This document shows positions 13,522-14,033 of a stretch of DNA of 14,033 nt, piece after piece; the stretch's first letter is position 1, and every line of letters begins with the position of its first letter. The stretch is from assembly GCA_016937135.1 (NCBI GenBank), contig JAFGWO010000096.1, positions 1-14,033 on the forward strand, written 5' to 3'. Under the pieces are notes generated by a model that was not told the origin of the DNA, did no database searches, and saw only the letters and a program-made list of their open reading frames with translations. Made by a program: the position numbers and the translations under genes. This DNA comes from Pseudomonadota bacterium. Lineage in GTDB: Bacteria > BMS3Abin14.

Positions 13522-13618
13522 AAAATAAAACAGGGAACAGGAGCCCGATGAGAACGCAAATGACCAGCACCCCATAAAAAATCTGACCAGATTGTCAGTA
13601 AATCATAGGTTCATCATC

Positions 13619-13643
13619 AGGCAGCGTTCCGGCTGCCTTCTTT
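13619..13643 (+). terminator. Intrinsic terminator in the AsmA-sigma intergenic region
   Basis: AGGCAGC (13619-13625) pairs with GCTGCCT (13632-13638) around GTTCCG and is followed by TCTTT. It lies 358 bases past the AsmA-like stop, so it may end a long 3' tail or a separate small transcript. Confidence 0.6.
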
Positions 13644-13829
13644 ATCAGATTTACTTCTCCCCTGGCTGGACTATGGTGGGGGTGCTCCACAAAACTGCAC
13701 CTATTTAATAATAAAGCACAGGCAAAACCACAACCGGGGAAGCGGCATCCCGATTATTCCGGGTGGAAAAATGTTCCCCATTCGGATGGGGTCGGCTGGG
13801 AGCAATGATAAATTCCAGAATTGTATCTG

Positions 13830-13858
13830 TGTAACAATTCAGCCGGAATTTAATCTTA
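13830..13858 (+). promoter_or_regulatory. Candidate ECF-type promoter of the sigma factor gene
   Basis: TGTAACA (13830-13836) resembles the AAC-containing -35 element of ECF sigma promoters, and ATCTTA around 13853-13858 could be the -10 element, spaced about 17 bases. It lies just before the sigma gene, where autoregulatory ECF promoters are usually found. The same stretch has weak dyad symmetry (AATTC / GAATT). Confidence 0.35.
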
Positions 13859-13872
13859 CAGGATATCAACAC

Positions 13873-14033
13873 ATGGAATCGGATGATTTCGGTTATCAGT
13901 TCGAGAAAATCAACGTCCGTCTTTACCGTTTTCTGGTCCGGTTAAGCGGCGACCGGGATATCGCCGAAGAAATCCTCCAGGAAGCCGCTTACCTGGCCTA
14001 TAAAAACAGGCGCCAGTACCGGGGGGAAGCCCC
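13873..14033 (+). CDS. ECF-type RNA polymerase sigma factor, N-terminal part (runs off the window)
   Basis: The first 53 codons of a sigma-70 family factor. The translation has region 2 features: NVRLYRFLVRLSGDRDIAEE, then ILQEAAYLAYKNRRQYRGEA. The AEEILQEA segment corresponds to the conserved A-E-D-x-x-Q-E-x-F core of region 2.2 and RxYRGEA to the following segment (region 2.3). The ATG at 13873 has an AGGATA ribosome site about 8 bases upstream. Region 4 and any anti-sigma gene lie beyond the window. With an own-type promoter candidate just upstream, autoregulation is plausible. The ECF group cannot be assigned from this fragment. Confidence 0.85.
   Translation, partial: MESDDFGYQFEKINVRLYRFLVRLSGDRDIAEEILQEAAYLAYKNRRQYRGEA

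Larger units (their letters stand above)
13262..13872 (+). other. Long intergenic region before the sigma factor gene
   Basis: No gene is supported in these 611 bases. They hold the short palindromic repeat copy (13474-13521), a terminator (13619-13643), a stem-loop at 13776-13791 (CCCCAT / ATGGGG around TCGG), another possible hairpin GGTGC/GCACC around 13680-13703, and the candidate ECF promoter (13830-13858). A nine-codon frame with a ribosome site (AGGAG) lies near 13548-13577. It is too short to call. Confidence 0.5.

Noticed and set aside
13709..13800. GEMM (cyclic di-GMP) riboswitch resemblance (GCACAGGCAAAACC)
   Set aside because: Only the 5' part looks similar. The GAAA tetraloop, the GCAAAGCC segment and the closing helix are missing.

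Overview
The window looks like chromosomal sequence from a moderately GC-rich Gram-negative bacterium. I infer a deltaproteobacterial (Desulfobacterota-like) host. The inference rests on the gene complement (DUF47-PiT pair, GlpD, AsmA, MipA/OmpV, GlsB/DUF1328/PA2779-type small stress membrane proteins) and on a palindromic repeat of the 'AAAAGTCC...GGACTTTTTGCGA' kind. The taxonomy is an inference, not something shown directly. No rRNA, recognisable tRNA, CRISPR array, transposase or integrase is visible.

Left part (1-3689): about 500 bases without a convincing gene lead into a tightly packed plus-strand operon. It encodes a DUF47 (PhoU-like) protein, a PiT-type phosphate permease and an FAD-dependent glycerol-3-phosphate dehydrogenase. 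The stop of the first gene abuts the start of the second, and the second stop overlaps the third start (TGATG), so phosphate uptake and glycerol-phosphate oxidation are probably co-translated.

Middle part (3690-9140): gene decay alternates with a second operon. A flavodoxin/NADPH-dependent FMN reductase-like gene has lost its N-terminus and carries a frameshift. It is followed by a three-gene plus-strand unit: MipA/OmpV-like outer-membrane protein, CPBP (Abi/CAAX-type) membrane protease, and Acg-like nitroreductase-fold flavoprotein. Ahead of that unit lies a perfect 15-base palindrome typical of TetR-family operators, and a TetR-family gene follows the unit. Next comes a beta-lactamase-family serine hydrolase remnant, N-terminally truncated and split by an in-frame TAG, which runs into a short fragment resembling the end of a formylglycine-generating-enzyme (FGE-sulfatase) domain.

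Right part (9140-14033): a gene-poor stretch holds hairpins, terminators and a 51-residue highly charged small protein gene. On the minus strand follow three small envelope proteins (PA2779-like, DUF1328, GlsB/YeaQ family) with separate ribosome binding sites, a plausible envelope or stress-response group. After a palindromic dispersed repeat comes a plus-strand AsmA-family gene. Then there is about 600 bases of non-coding sequence with a second, shorter copy of the repeat, a terminator and a candidate extracytoplasmic-function promoter. The window ends inside the first 53 codons of an ECF-type sigma factor gene.

The strongest unexplained signals are a 22-base exact inverted repeat linking 231-252 with 11709-11730, the palindromic dispersed repeat pair, hairpin/terminator structures not attached to any gene, and the TetR operator-like palindrome.
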